64,000 bases of DNA, taken from the NCBI RefSeq assembly GCF_002217755.1, contig NZ_BCFL01000016.1, forward strand, positions 602,319 through 666,318, read 5' to 3'. The notes below the pieces were generated by a model. The model did no database searches. It saw only the letters and a program-made list of their open reading frames with translations, and was not told where the DNA came from. A program made the position numbers and the translations under genes. Shown piece by piece: positions 43,036 to 52,365 of this stretch (position 1 is the first letter of the stretch; each line of letters begins with the position of its first letter). Source of the stretch: Streptomyces hyaluromycini. GTDB taxonomy: Bacteria; Actinomycetota; Actinomycetes; Streptomycetales; Streptomycetaceae.

Positions 43036-45414
43036 GTGACCATCGCGCCAGCCGACCCGGCCTCAGCGACCATCTCTGTGGAAGAGGACGGTCCCGGTAC
43101 CGCGCTGCTGCGGACCCTGGCCGAGCTGACCGCCGACCTCCCCGACGCCGAACCCGGCCGGGTCGCCGCCGCCGCGCTGCGCGGCCGGTCCGCCCGGGCC
43201 GACGAGGCGGAGTTGCGCGAGCTGGCCACCGAGGCCGCCGCCGGTCTCATCTCCGAGGACCCCGCCTACTCCAGGCTCGCCGCCCGGCTGCTGACGGTCT
43301 CCGTCCGTGCCGAGGCCGCCTCGCAGGGCGTGACGTCCTTCACCGAGTCCGTCGCCGTGGGGCACCGGGAGGGGCTCATCGCCGACCGGACCGCCGAGTT
43401 CGTACGGCTGCACGCGGCCCGCCTCGACGCCCTCGTCGACCCCGGCGCCGACGACCGCTTCGGCTACTTCGGCCTGCGCACCCTGCACAGCCGGTACCTG
43501 CTCCGGCACCCGATCACCCGCAAGGTCATCGAGACCCCCCAGCACTTCATGCTCCGGGTCGCCGCCGGCCTGGCGGATGGGGGTGCCCCCTCTGGGGGAG
43601 ACACCGCCCGCGCCCTGGACGAAGTCGCCGCGCTCTACGGCCTGATGAGCCGCCTCGACTACCTCCCGTCCTCCCCCACCCTCTTCAACTCCGGCACCCG
43701 GCACCCCCAGATGTCGTCCTGCTACCTCCTCGACTCCCCGAAGGACGAGCTGGACTCCATCTACGACCGCTACCACCAGGTCGCCCGGCTCTCGAAGCAC
43801 GCCGGCGGCATCGGCCTCTCGTACTCCCGGATCCGCAGCCGGGGTTCGCTGATCCGCGGCACCAACGGGCACTCCAACGGCATCGTGCCGTTCCTGAAGA
43901 CGCTGGACGCCTCGGTCGCCGCCGTGAACCAGGGCGGCCGGCGCAAGGGCGCGGCCGCGGTCTACCTGGAGACCTGGCACTCCGACATCGAGGAGTTCCT
44001 GGAGCTGCGCGACAACACCGGCGAGGACGCCCGGCGTACGCACAACCTGAACCTCGCGCACTGGGTTCCGGACGAGTTCATGCGCCGGGTGAACGCCGAC
44101 GAGCCGTGGTCCCTGTTCTCCCCCGCCGACGTGCCGGAGCTGGTGGACCTGTGGGGCGCCGAGTTCGACGCGGCCTACCGGGCGGCGGAGGACAAGGGCC
44201 TCGCGCGCAGGACCATCCCGGCCCGTGACCTGTACGGCCGGATGATGCGTGCCCTCGCGCAGACCGGCAACGGCTGGATGACCTTCAAGGACGCGGCCAA
44301 CCGCACCGCGAACCAGACGGCCCTGCCCGGTCACGTCATCCACTCCTCCAACCTCTGCACGGAGATCCTGGAGGTCACGGACGACGGCGAGACGGCGGTC
44401 TGCAACCTCGGTTCGGTCAACCTCGGCGCCTTCGTCGACACGGCGGGCGGTGACATCGACTGGGAGCGGCTGGACGAGACCGTCCGCACCGCCGTCACCT
44501 TCCTCGACCGGGTCGTCGACATCAACTTCTACCCGACCGAGCAGGCGGGCCGGTCGAACGCCAGGTGGCGGCCGGTCGGGCTGGGCGCGATGGGCCTCCA
44601 GGACGTCTTCTTCAGACTGCGCCTGCCCTTCGACTCCCCCGAGGCCACGGCACTCTCCACCCGGATCGCCGAGCGGATCATGCTCGCCGCGTACGAGGCC
44701 TCGGCCGACCTCGCCGAGCGCAGCGGCCCGCTGCCGGCCTGGGAGAAGACCCGTACCGCGCAAGGTGTGCTGCACCCCGACCACTACGGCGTCGAGTTCA
44801 CCTGGCCGGAGCGCTGGGCGGCGCTGCGCGCGCGGATCGCCACGACCGGCCTGCGCAACAGCCTGCTGCTCGCCATCGCGCCGACGGCCACCATCGCGTC
44901 CATCGCCGGTGTCTACGAGTGCATCGAGCCGCAGGTCTCGAACCTCTTCAAGCGCGAGACGCTCTCCGGTGAGTTCCTCCAGGTCAACTCCTACCTGGTG
45001 CAGGACCTCAAGGACCTCGGCGTCTGGGACGCCCGCACCCGCGAGGCGCTGCGCGAGGCCAACGGCTCGGTGCAGGACTTCGCGTGGATCCCGCAGGACG
45101 TACGACGGCTCTACCGCACGGCGTGGGAGATCCCGCAGCGCGGACTGATCGACATGGCCGCCGCCCGGACCCCGTACCTGGACCAGGCCCAGTCCCTGAA
45201 CCTCTTCCTGGAGACGCCGACCATCGGCAAGCTCTCCTCGATGTACGCGTACGCCTGGAAGTCGGGCCTGAAGACGACGTACTACCTGCGCTCCCGCCCG
45301 GCGACCCGGATCGCCCGCGCGGCCCGAGCCACCGTCCCCGTGCAGCAGACGGCTCCCGAGGACGCCGTCGCCTGCTCCCTGGAAAACCCCGAGTCCTGCG
45401 AGGCCTGCCAGTAA
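43036..45414 (+). CDS. nrdA: Class Ia ribonucleoside-diphosphate reductase, large subunit
   Basis: 792 residues from GTG 43036, preceded by GGGAGAG. Catalytic features: first redox Cys in PQMSSCYLLDS, NLCTEI with Cys441 and Glu443, the dNTP-loop region, PTATIASIAGVYECIEPQVS, and the C-terminal redox pair CEAC (788, 791). It reduces NDPs to dNDPs with NrdB. No N-terminal ATP-cone is evident, because the chain begins directly with the helical region VAAAALRGRSARADEAELRE, so overall activity control may be absent. A palindromic mini-repeat encodes an extra DGGAPSGG at 181-188. Confidence 0.96.
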   Translation: MTIAPADPASATISVEEDGPGTALLRTLAELTADLPDAEPGRVAAAALRGRSARADEAELRELATEAAAGLISEDPAYSRLAARLLTVSVRAEAASQGVTSFTESVAVGHREGLIADRTAEFVRLHAARLDALVDPGADDRFGYFGLRTLHSRYLLRHPITRKVIETPQHFMLRVAAGLADGGAPSGGDTARALDEVAALYGLMSRLDYLPSSPTLFNSGTRHPQMSSCYLLDSPKDELDSIYDRYHQVARLSKHAGGIGLSYSRIRSRGSLIRGTNGHSNGIVPFLKTLDASVAAVNQGGRRKGAAAVYLETWHSDIEEFLELRDNTGEDARRTHNLNLAHWVPDEFMRRVNADEPWSLFSPADVPELVDLWGAEFDAAYRAAEDKGLARRTIPARDLYGRMMRALAQTGNGWMTFKDAANRTANQTALPGHVIHSSNLCTEILEVTDDGETAVCNLGSVNLGAFVDTAGGDIDWERLDETVRTAVTFLDRVVDINFYPTEQAGRSNARWRPVGLGAMGLQDVFFRLRLPFDSPEATALSTRIAERIMLAAYEASADLAERSGPLPAWEKTRTAQGVLHPDHYGVEFTWPERWAALRARIATTGLRNSLLLAIAPTATIASIAGVYECIEPQVSNLFKRETLSGEFLQVNSYLVQDLKDLGVWDARTREALREANGSVQDFAWIPQDVRRLYRTAWEIPQRGLIDMAAARTPYLDQAQSLNLFLETPTIGKLSSMYAYAWKSGLKTTYYLRSRPATRIARAARATVPVQQTAPEDAVACSLENPESCEACQ
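43576..43602 (+). repeat. Palindromic mini-repeat inserted in frame in nrdA
   Basis: GATGGGGGTGCCCCC and TCTGGGGGAGAC form the arms CCCCC and GGGGG of a hairpin. It resembles the mini-palindromes often found between Streptomyces genes. Removing 24 bases (eight codons) leaves a continuous GLADTARALDEV reading, which looks like the ordinary NrdA sequence. Confidence 0.6.
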
Positions 45415-46427
45415 TGTCCGTCCGTAACCAGAATCTCCTCGACCCCGGCTTCGAGCTGACTCTCCGCCCCATGCGCTACCCGGACTTCTACGAGCGCTAC
45501 CGGGACGCCATCAAGAACACCTGGACCGTGGAGGAGGTCGACCTCCACTCGGACGTGGCCGACCTCGCGAAGCTCACGCCCGCCGAGCAGCACATGATCG
45601 GCCGTCTGGTCGCCTTCTTCGCGACGGGCGACTCGATCGTGGCGAACAACCTGGTGCTGACGCTGTACAAGCACATCAACTCCCCGGAGGCGCGCCTGTA
45701 CCTGTCGCGCCAGCTCTTCGAGGAGGCCGTGCACGTCCAGTTCTATCTGACGCTGCTGGACACCTACCTCCCCGACCCGGACGACCGTGCCGCCGCGTTC
45801 GCCGCCGTGGAGAACATCGCCTCCATCCGCGAGAAGGCCGAGTTCTGCTTCAAGTGGATGGACTCGGTGGACAACCTGGACCGCCTGGAGTCCAAGGCCG
45901 ACCGCCGCCGCTTCCTGCTCAACCTGATCTGCTTCGCCGCGTGCATCGAGGGCCTGTTCTTCTACGGCGCCTTCGCGTACGTCTACTGGTTCCGCAGCCG
46001 GGGTCTGCTGCACGGTCTCGCCACCGGCACCAACTGGGTGTTCCGTGACGAGACGATGCACATGAGCTTCGCGTTCGACGTCGTGGACACCGTCCGCAAG
46101 GAGGAGCCGGAGCTCTTCGACGACGAGCTCCGGCAGCAGGTCACCGACATGCTGCGGGAGGCCGTGGAGGCGGAGCTGCAGTTCGGCCGGGACCTGTGCG
46201 GTGACGGCCTGCCGGGCATGAACACCGACTCGATGCGCCAGTACCTGGAGTGCGTCGCCGACCAGCGGCTGGGCCGCCTGGGCTTCGCCCCGGTCTACGG
46301 CTCGGAGAACCCGTTCTCCTTCATGGAGCTGCAGGGCGTTCAGGAGCTGACGAACTTCTTCGAGCGGCGCCCGTCCGCGTACCAGGTGGCGGTGGAGGGC
46401 ACCGTCGACCTGGACGAGGACTTCTGA
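45414..46427 (+). CDS. nrdB: Class Ia ribonucleoside-diphosphate reductase, small subunit
   Basis: 337 residues; the ATG overlaps the nrdA stop by one base (TAATG). Di-iron ligands are visible: Asp in FFATGDSIVANN, Glu/His in FEEAVHVQFY with the Tyr radical at the final position, Glu in CIEGLFFYGAF, and Glu/His in DETMHMSF. It stores the tyrosyl radical used by NrdA. The C-terminus ends VDLDEDF, the flexible tail that docks to NrdA. Downstream is nrdS. Confidence 0.96.
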   Translation: MSVRNQNLLDPGFELTLRPMRYPDFYERYRDAIKNTWTVEEVDLHSDVADLAKLTPAEQHMIGRLVAFFATGDSIVANNLVLTLYKHINSPEARLYLSRQLFEEAVHVQFYLTLLDTYLPDPDDRAAAFAAVENIASIREKAEFCFKWMDSVDNLDRLESKADRRRFLLNLICFAACIEGLFFYGAFAYVYWFRSRGLLHGLATGTNWVFRDETMHMSFAFDVVDTVRKEEPELFDDELRQQVTDMLREAVEAELQFGRDLCGDGLPGMNTDSMRQYLECVADQRLGRLGFAPVYGSENPFSFMELQGVQELTNFFERRPSAYQVAVEGTVDLDEDF

Positions 46428-46606
46428 GCCTGCTGAGCCTTCGGGGTATCCCGCTCCCCGCGGTCCTCATGGGCCTCCCTGATCTGCCGGTCGATGCGCC
46501 TGTCGCGCAGGACGCCGAGCACGGACGGGAGGGCCATGAGGACCAGGATGCCGAGGACCAGGACCATTCCGATGAGACCTTCGATCTGGTTTCCGTTCAT
46601 GGACAC
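46340..46606 (-). CDS. Small membrane protein antisense to the nrdB 3' end
   Basis: 88 residues from 46606 (in-frame ATG at 46600, MNGNQIEGLIGMVLVLGILV). One span at about 10-30, then a charged tail (RDRRIDRQIREAHEDRGERD). The final 29 codons are antisense to the nrdB C-terminus. The membrane-plus-basic tail arrangement looks conserved in Streptomyces as I recall, but the overlap makes the end uncertain. Function unknown. Confidence 0.5.
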   Translation of the reverse strand: MSMNGNQIEGLIGMVLVLGILVLMALPSVLGVLRDRRIDRQIREAHEDRGERDTPKAQQAQKSSSRSTVPSTATWYADGRRSKKFVSS

Positions 46607-46693
46607 CAGTCTCAGGCCGGATACTCCTTACCGTGAGTGGCAGCACTGCCACACACCCTCGAATTACTGCCAGGGGCGAGGCACACTGGCAGC

Positions 46694-47659
46694 ATGCTGA
46701 AGAACGTGGCCACAGTGCTTCTCGACGGTGTGCACCCCTTCGAGCTCGGAGTGGTCTGCGAGGTCTTCGGCCTCGACCGCTCCGACGAGGGGCTGCCGGT
46801 GTACGACTTCGCGGTGGTCTCGGCGGAGGGGCCGGCGCTCGGCACCCATGTGCCGGGCCTCACCGTCTCCACGCCGTACGGCCTGGACCGCCTCGACGAG
46901 GCCGATCTGATCGCGGTGCCGGCCTCGGACGCCAACGTCGCCCGGGAGTATCCCCCTGAGTTGCTCGCCGCCCTTCGCCGGGCGGTGGACCGGGGGGCCA
47001 GGGTGCTCAGCGTCTGCTCCGGCGTCTTCGTGCTCGGCGCGGCCGGGCTGCTGGACGGGCGCCGGTGCGCCGCGCACTGGCGGCACGCGGACCTGCTGGC
47101 CCGCCGCTTCCCGCGGACCCGGGTCGAGCCGGACGTGCTGTACGTCGACGAGGATCCGGTGATCACCTCGGCGGGCACCTCGGCCGGTATCGACGCCTGT
47201 CTGCACATCGTGCGCAAGGAGCAGGGCCCGGAGGTGGCGACGAAGATCGCCCGGCGGATGGTGGTGCCCCCGCACCGGGACGGCGGCCAGGCCCAGTACA
47301 TCGAGCGTCCGCTGCCGGAGGGCCCCTGCGACACGGTCGGCGGGGTGCTGGCCTGGATGACGGAGCACCTCGACGAGGAGGTCACCGTCGAGCAGCTGGC
47401 CGCCCGCGCCCTGATGGCCCCGCGCACCTTCGCCCGCCGCTTCCAGCAGGAGACCGGCACCACCCCGTACCGCTGGATCCTGCGGCAACGGGTGCTGCTG
47501 GCACAGGAGTTGCTGGAGGGGACGGACGAGACGATGGACGCCATCGCTGGCCGGACCGGCTTCGGGACGGCGGCCGCGCTGCGGCACCAGTTCGTGAGGT
47601 CGCTGGGTACGACGCCGAACGCCTACCGGCGCGCGTTCCGGGGCCCTGAGGCCGCCTGA
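46694..47659 (+). CDS. nrdS: AraC-family regulator NrdS with DJ-1/PfpI-like domain
   Basis: 321 residues from ATG 46694. Residues 1-180 form a class I glutaminase-like (GlxA) domain with the elbow VLSVCSGVFVLGAAGLLDG. Residues about 215-315 are a double AraC HTH (VTVEQLAARALMAPRTFARR; MDAIAGRTGFGTAAALRHQF). It follows nrdAB as in S. coelicolor, where the third gene nrdS encodes such a regulator and is co-transcribed. Ligand unknown. Confidence 0.93.
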   Translation: MLKNVATVLLDGVHPFELGVVCEVFGLDRSDEGLPVYDFAVVSAEGPALGTHVPGLTVSTPYGLDRLDEADLIAVPASDANVAREYPPELLAALRRAVDRGARVLSVCSGVFVLGAAGLLDGRRCAAHWRHADLLARRFPRTRVEPDVLYVDEDPVITSAGTSAGIDACLHIVRKEQGPEVATKIARRMVVPPHRDGGQAQYIERPLPEGPCDTVGGVLAWMTEHLDEEVTVEQLAARALMAPRTFARRFQQETGTTPYRWILRQRVLLAQELLEGTDETMDAIAGRTGFGTAAALRHQFVRSLGTTPNAYRRAFRGPEAA

Positions 47660-47698
47660 GCGCGCGCCGGTATCAGGCGTGACCCGCCGGTCGGCAGG

Positions 47699-49078
47699 TC
47701 ACCAGGGCACGGGTGCGAGCAGCAGCCGGTGCGGGCGCAGGGTGATGCCCACCCGGGTGGTGTCGTTCGACCCGGCGACCTGTTCGAAGCGGTACTTGGC
47801 GCACAGGGCCGCTGTGATCAGGCTGAGCTGGGTCATGGAGAAGTGGTCGCTGGGGCACTTGCGGTTGCCGACGCTGAAGGGGCTCATGGCGTACTTGGGT
47901 ACGTCCTTGGCCCGCTCCGGCAGCCAGCGGTCCGGGTCGAAGTCGAGGTGCCCGGCGTAGGAGTCCGGGTCGCGCTGGATGGCGTAGGGGCTGTAGACGA
48001 TGTCGGCCCCGGCCGGAATGCGATACCCGCCGAGCTCGGTGTCCGCCTTGGCGCGCCGCGTCAATATCCATACGGCGGGCCGCAAACGCATCGCCTCGAC
48101 GACGACATTGTTGGTGTGCGTGAGCCGGCGAACGTGCTCAAAACCAACCGGTTGACCGCCCGTCACCGATTCGACCTCGGTCCGTACCTTCTCGGCGTGT
48201 TCCGGGTGTTCGGCGAGCACCTGGAGCAGCCACATGATCGTGGAGGCGACTGTTTCGCTGCCGGGGGTGAGTATCGCGACCACCTGGTCGTGGATCTCCT
48301 GTTCCCCGATGGGCTCGCCATTCTCGTCCTTCGCCGCGAGCAATGCCGTCAGCAAATCGTCCGGCTTTTGACCAGATGCCCGGCGCTCGGCGACGATCTC
48401 GTCGACGAGGAGATGCAAATCGGCCAGCGCCCGGTTGAATTCGCGGTTGGCCGGCAACGGCAGCCGGTACAGCGGGCCGAGCGGTACGACCATCCGCCGG
48501 TACATACCGCGGAAGACGCTCGCGAGGTCGACGCTGAGCCGCTCCGCGCGCTCGTCCATGTACTCGCCGCGCAGCAGGCAGCGGGCGGCGATGCGGACGG
48601 CGACCCGGAAGGACTCCGAGGTGCAGTCGACGGTGGAGCCGGGCTGCCAGCGTTCGGTCAGCGCGTGCGCCTCCTCCTCCATGACCGGCCCGTAGTCCGG
48701 GATCGCGGAGAGGTTGAACGCGGGCTGGATGGTGCGGCGCTGGCGCCGGTGGCGGGGGCCGTTGGCGGTGGCCACGCCCTCCTTGCCGAGCAGCCCCTCC
48801 AGGGACTCCCACAGCGGGCCGGCGATGACGAAGTCGGGGTTCAGGGCGAGGGCGCCGGTGAGCTCCGGGGTGGTGACGGCGTACACCTCCTTGGGGCCGA
48901 GCCTGAGGCGCACCATGTCGCCGTGGGCACGGAGTCGGGACATGAAGGCGAGCGGGTCGCGGACCAGCCGCCAGCCGTGCCCGAGGACCGGCACACCGCC
49001 GCCGGCGAGGGGCGGTTCGCGCAGTTGACTGTGTTCGGAAGCCTCCGCGGTCGCGGGGTTCACGGACTCGACGGTCAT
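47699..49078 (-). CDS. cyp170A1: Cytochrome P450 CYP170, epi-isozizaene to albaflavenone oxidase
   Basis: 459 residues, starting four bases inside the terpene synthase stop (ATGA). P450 features: I-helix [13 protein letters not shown], ExxR region [15 protein letters not shown], and heme loop [15 protein letters not shown] with the Cys ligand. In S. coelicolor CYP170A1 makes albaflavenone by two oxidations of epi-isozizaene and also has a second terpene synthase site, whose Asp-rich motif corresponds to DDLLT in the sequence [18 protein letters not shown] here. Membrane anchoring is not evident. Operon with eizS. Confidence 0.95.
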   Translation of the reverse strand: MTVESVNPATAEASEHSQLREPPLAGGGVPVLGHGWRLVRDPLAFMSRLRAHGDMVRLRLGPKEVYAVTTPELTGALALNPDFVIAGPLWESLEGLLGKEGVATANGPRHRRQRRTIQPAFNLSAIPDYGPVMEEEAHALTERWQPGSTVDCTSESFRVAVRIAARCLLRGEYMDERAERLSVDLASVFRGMYRRMVVPLGPLYRLPLPANREFNRALADLHLLVDEIVAERRASGQKPDDLLTALLAAKDENGEPIGEQEIHDQVVAILTPGSETVASTIMWLLQVLAEHPEHAEKVRTEVESVTGGQPVGFEHVRRLTHTNNVVVEAMRLRPAVWILTRRAKADTELGGYRIPAGADIVYSPYAIQRDPDSYAGHLDFDPDRWLPERAKDVPKYAMSPFSVGNRKCPSDHFSMTQLSLITAALCAKYRFEQVAGSNDTTRVGITLRPHRLLLAPVPW

Positions 49079-50160
49079 TTCTCACCTGCCGCTTCGTTGT
49101 TGACGTACGGGGGCGTGGACCGGTCGTCCCAGCTGTCGACCATGTAACGGCCGGATTCGTGGTGGAACCAGTAGACGGAACTGAACCAGTTCCGCATATT
49201 GCCGACACAGGCCGTGACGGCGGCGCCGAGTTCTTTTCCGCGCACGGTGCCGTCGTCGAGCCGGTCGGCGAACCGCAGTGCGGTCCGCTCGGCGACCAGG
49301 AATTCGCGAATGCATCCCTCGACGCGTCGCCTTACTTCCTCGACCGCCTGTTCCAGACTCATTCCCTCATGGGTGACAAGACTGATTCCGAGATTGTGCA
49401 CCTCGTCGCCCGCTATTTCCTTCGGCAGCGAGCACAAGTCGTTGTACCAGGCGGCGAATTCCTGACTGAGCAGCGCCGGCCGGCGGTACGCCGGGTTTTT
49501 CCGCACGGCGTCCGGGAGTTCGGTCCCGGCACTCGGCTCCAGCAGGTCCGTCCATATCCAGTGGGCGAAGGTGAGGCGCCGCAGGGCCAGGTATTCCTCG
49601 ACCCTGGGAACGTATCCCGACCTACGGTTGCGGAACTCGCGGTCGTAGGCCTCGACCACCGCGTGGAAGTGCCGGGCGAAGCGCTGGTTCCAGGTCACCG
49701 GCAGGAACGAGTACAGCCGCGCGACGCTGTCCGCGAACCCCGCGACCAGGGTGTCCGGGTGGTGCAGGTGGTGCAGGGGCGCATCGAGGGCCGCGTGCAG
49801 CCGGAACCGCAGCCGCCGCCAGTCGGCCGGCCTGCCGTGCACGACGTCACGGTCGTGCCGGTCGTCCCAGACGAAGAACCAGGCGCTGTAGTCGCATATC
49901 GCCTGGATGACCTCGTCGGACGCCCCCAGGTAGTACCCCGCCATCAGGTCTGTGTAGCAAAGGCCGTCGGCATATTCCTGTACCTTGCCGGCCGGCATCA
50001 GCCGCTTTTCCAGCAGCCAGAGGCGGGTCTTCTCCTGTAGCTGCGGCCAATACGGATGCAGTTGCCGGGGAAACTCGGCCTCGATCACCGGGAGGGCGAG
50101 TTGCGGTGGAACCGCGACCGCCGTCGGCGTCGATGTGGTGCTGTGTGGGAAAGCATGCAC
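49075..50160 (-). CDS. eizS: epi-Isozizaene synthase (sesquiterpene cyclase)
   Basis: 361 residues from GTG 50160 ([20 protein letters not shown]), the same length as the S. coelicolor enzyme; AGAGGGG is upstream. The metal-binding motifs are DDRHD (Asp99 onwards) and the NSE-type box NDLCSLPKE. The aromatic lining [13 protein letters not shown] and the C-terminal [16 protein letters not shown] are conserved. It cyclises farnesyl diphosphate to epi-isozizaene, the precursor of the antibiotic and odorant albaflavenone. Fully overlapping start with the CYP170 gene implies coupled expression. Confidence 0.96.
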   Translation of the reverse strand: MHAFPHSTTSTPTAVAVPPQLALPVIEAEFPRQLHPYWPQLQEKTRLWLLEKRLMPAGKVQEYADGLCYTDLMAGYYLGASDEVIQAICDYSAWFFVWDDRHDRDVVHGRPADWRRLRFRLHAALDAPLHHLHHPDTLVAGFADSVARLYSFLPVTWNQRFARHFHAVVEAYDREFRNRRSGYVPRVEEYLALRRLTFAHWIWTDLLEPSAGTELPDAVRKNPAYRRPALLSQEFAAWYNDLCSLPKEIAGDEVHNLGISLVTHEGMSLEQAVEEVRRRVEGCIREFLVAERTALRFADRLDDGTVRGKELGAAVTACVGNMRNWFSSVYWFHHESGRYMVDSWDDRSTPPYVNNEAAGEK

Positions 50161-50464
50161 GAACAAACCCCTCTCAGCCGAGCCAGGTGCGCACGCCCCT
50201 CCCGCTGTGCCGGGCGTGCGCCGTTGCGTATCCCCGCAGTCCCCATTCAGCACCACAACTGACCGCTCTGGGAACGGATTTGCTTCACTCACTACCCCAC
50301 AGTGCCGAGAATCTCCCCTTGTGTGACTGATTAAGGATCGTTAGGGGTGCACAAAGGATCGAATGTGCGACGCACAGACGAGCGAGTCCGATCGAACATG
50401 ACGAACGCCTGGTCGGAGGGTTCCCGACCAGGCGTCACAGCTGTCCTGCAGCGTTCCCTGCGTA
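50161..50464 (-). other. eizS promoter region and deformylase terminator
   Basis: 304 bp without a gene. It holds a repeated AAGGATCG (at 50333-50340 and 50353-50360) and AT-rich patches at 50290-50340 where the eizS promoter should be. The hairpin that ends def transcription is at 50405-50435. Confidence 0.45.
50405..50435 (-). terminator. Terminator after peptide deformylase
   Basis: ACGCCTGGTCGG (50405-50416) is perfectly complementary to CCGACCAGGCGT (50424-50435) with a seven-base loop. It begins 30 bases past the def stop. Confidence 0.85.
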
Positions 50465-51115
50465 TCAGTCGTTGGCGACCACGGGGTAGCGTGGCTCGTT
50501 CTCGGCCATCTGCCGCAGCGCGTCCTTGCGCTCGCGCTTGGAGAGCCGGTCGATGTACAGGTAGCCGTACAGGTGGTCGGTCTCGTGCTGCAAACACCGA
50601 GCGAAGTAGCCGGTGCCGCGCACCTTGATCGGGTTGCCCTTCTCGTCCTGCCCGGTGACCTCGGCGTAGTCGGGCCGGGCGAGCGGGGCGTAGGCGGTGG
50701 GCACCGACAGGCACCCTTCGTTGCTGTCGTCCAGCCGCCGCTTGTCCGCCGGCAGGTCGACCAGCTTCGGGTTGCAGACGACACCCACGTGCCGGGCGCC
50801 CGCGTCGTCCTGGCAGTCGTAGACGAAGACCTTCAGGTCGACGCCGATCTGGTTGGCGGCGAGGCCGACGCCCTCGGCGGTCCGCTGACTCGCGAACATG
50901 TCGGCGACGAGCTGGTCCAGCTCCGCCCCGAACTCGGTGACGTCCTTGCACTCCTTGTGCAGCACCGGGTTCCCGACGACGGTGATGGGCCGCGAGGTCC
51001 CCCGCTCACGCCAGGCGTTCTCGCGCTCCTCGGTCCCCTCGGTGTCGACGACGAAGCCCTCGTCATCCACGGGGAGCACGCCCGCGTGCTGCTGATCGGT
51101 GTCCTGCTGGGCCAT
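50465..51115 (-). CDS. def: Peptide deformylase
   Basis: 216 residues. The three metallopeptidase motifs are complete: [17 protein letters not shown] and QHETDHLYG. It removes the N-formyl group from nascent proteins and needs a divalent metal (Fe2+/Zn2+). The first ~40 residues are acidic and extend past the usual start; this extension is common in Streptomyces homologues. One of several deformylases usually present in the genus. Confidence 0.95.
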   Translation of the reverse strand: MAQQDTDQQHAGVLPVDDEGFVVDTEGTEERENAWRERGTSRPITVVGNPVLHKECKDVTEFGAELDQLVADMFASQRTAEGVGLAANQIGVDLKVFVYDCQDDAGARHVGVVCNPKLVDLPADKRRLDDSNEGCLSVPTAYAPLARPDYAEVTGQDEKGNPIKVRGTGYFARCLQHETDHLYGYLYIDRLSKRERKDALRQMAENEPRYPVVAND

Positions 51116-51175
51116 GACCGACGTAAGCCTTCCTAGGTAAAACAGGGGAGATGTTGCTGATACAGGGTACGTGGA

Positions 51176-51259
51176 TGCGCCCCGTCAGGGGCGCGGGACT
51201 GTATCCGATATGCGGCTGCCGCCGCGTGGGCGCGACCAGCCCCCACCGGCCCGCACCCG
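51176..51259 (+). repeat. Dispersed intergenic hairpin element, copy 6 (long form)
   Basis: GCGCCCC-GTCA-GGGGCGC, GGGACTGTATCCGATAT, GCGGCTGCCGCCGC (one base longer than in other copies), GTGGGCGCGACCAGCCCC and a C-rich arm. It lies between the TPR-like gene and def, opposite to both. Confidence 0.85.
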
Positions 51260-51270
51260 ACGAGCGACGC

Positions 51271-52308
51271 TCAACAGACCTCTTCCAAATCCCGCCAGTC
51301 CCGGGAGTCAGGGCTGTCCGCAACCCACCCGTCCAGCAACCCCCTCACCAGCGCAGCCGGCGCAGCCACCCCGCACTCCCGCTCCGGCACCCACAGCTGC
51401 CCGTCCGTCCGGTGCCCCAGCGGCCCCGGATGCCCCGGCTCACTGTGGTCGTGGGGATCGAGGTGCACCCCGTCCCCCTCGTCGGACGGCATCCGCGACT
51501 CCGAGCACATCCGGCACAGCAGCCGCACCGAGGAGGACCAGTCCTCCGCCGCGAACCCGGCATCCCCCGCCAGCTGCTCCAGCGCGTCCCGGTCCGACTC
51601 GGTCGCCGCCTCCAGCAGCACCACCCAGGTCGGCACCGGCGACGGCGCCCACAGCTCGATCTCGTCGAAGACGGGGTACGCGTGCCCGGTCGCCGTGGTC
51701 CGCTCGCCGTGCGGCACCCCGTCGTGGAGGACCACCTCGCCCCAGCGCCGCCCCGACGAGGGCAGCGGAATGGACTGCACCTCGATACGGGCGGGGTCCA
51801 GCCGCCGCCCCCACACCACCTCGGCCTCCCCTTCCGGGGACAGCCGTACGGCGGCACTGCCCAGGTCCATGCCGTCCGGCTCACCGGACGCGGTGGCGCC
51901 TCCCGGCACCCGCAGCCCGTACGCCTGCCAGGCCCGCCGGGCCAGCGGCCAGTCCTGCAGCGCGGTCGCCGCGATGCCCACGTTCCACCAGTCGGGTGCC
52001 CCGGTCTCCCGGTCGAGCAGGGCCACCGCCCGCAGCCCGGCCGCCCGCGCCTGCTCCCAGTCGTGCCGGAACTTGTGCAGCAGGGCGAGGTTGAACCAGG
52101 ACTCCGACAGCCAGGGTTCCAGGTCGGCTGCGCGCGTCAGCAGCTCGCCCGCGTCCTCGTACCGGCCGTCGCCGATCAGCGTGAACGCGCGGTCGGTGGC
52201 CTGCCGCCAGGAGGCGGAGGGCCGGTGCCGTCCCTTGCCGAAGATCCTCACGATTCCCGCCTGCCAGTTCCATTTCCGCACAGTGGGCTGGCTTGTGCCC
52301 CCGGACAT
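51271..52308 (-). CDS. Tetratricopeptide-containing conserved protein
   Basis: 345 residues from ATG 52308, supported by AAGGAG seven bases upstream; the frame is open to 52362. Residues about 35-125 contain two TPR-like helix pairs (RAFTLIGDGRYEDAGELLTR; SESWFNLALLHKFRHDWEQA). The following region is beta-rich (AEVVWGRRLDPARIEVQSIP). Two CxxC-like patches (CRMCSES; VC terminus) are present. No enzymatic motif. It may be a scaffold, but partners are unknown. Long conserved in Streptomyces beside the deformylase, as far as I recall. Confidence 0.75.
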   Translation of the reverse strand: MSGGTSQPTVRKWNWQAGIVRIFGKGRHRPSASWRQATDRAFTLIGDGRYEDAGELLTRAADLEPWLSESWFNLALLHKFRHDWEQARAAGLRAVALLDRETGAPDWWNVGIAATALQDWPLARRAWQAYGLRVPGGATASGEPDGMDLGSAAVRLSPEGEAEVVWGRRLDPARIEVQSIPLPSSGRRWGEVVLHDGVPHGERTTATGHAYPVFDEIELWAPSPVPTWVVLLEAATESDRDALEQLAGDAGFAAEDWSSSVRLLCRMCSESRMPSDEGDGVHLDPHDHSEPGHPGPLGHRTDGQLWVPERECGVAAPAALVRGLLDGWVADSPDSRDWRDLEEVC

Positions 52309-52365
52309 CACCCTCTCCTTCGCATCCAACCACGTACGACGGGAGGGCCGCTCATTACCCATGGG

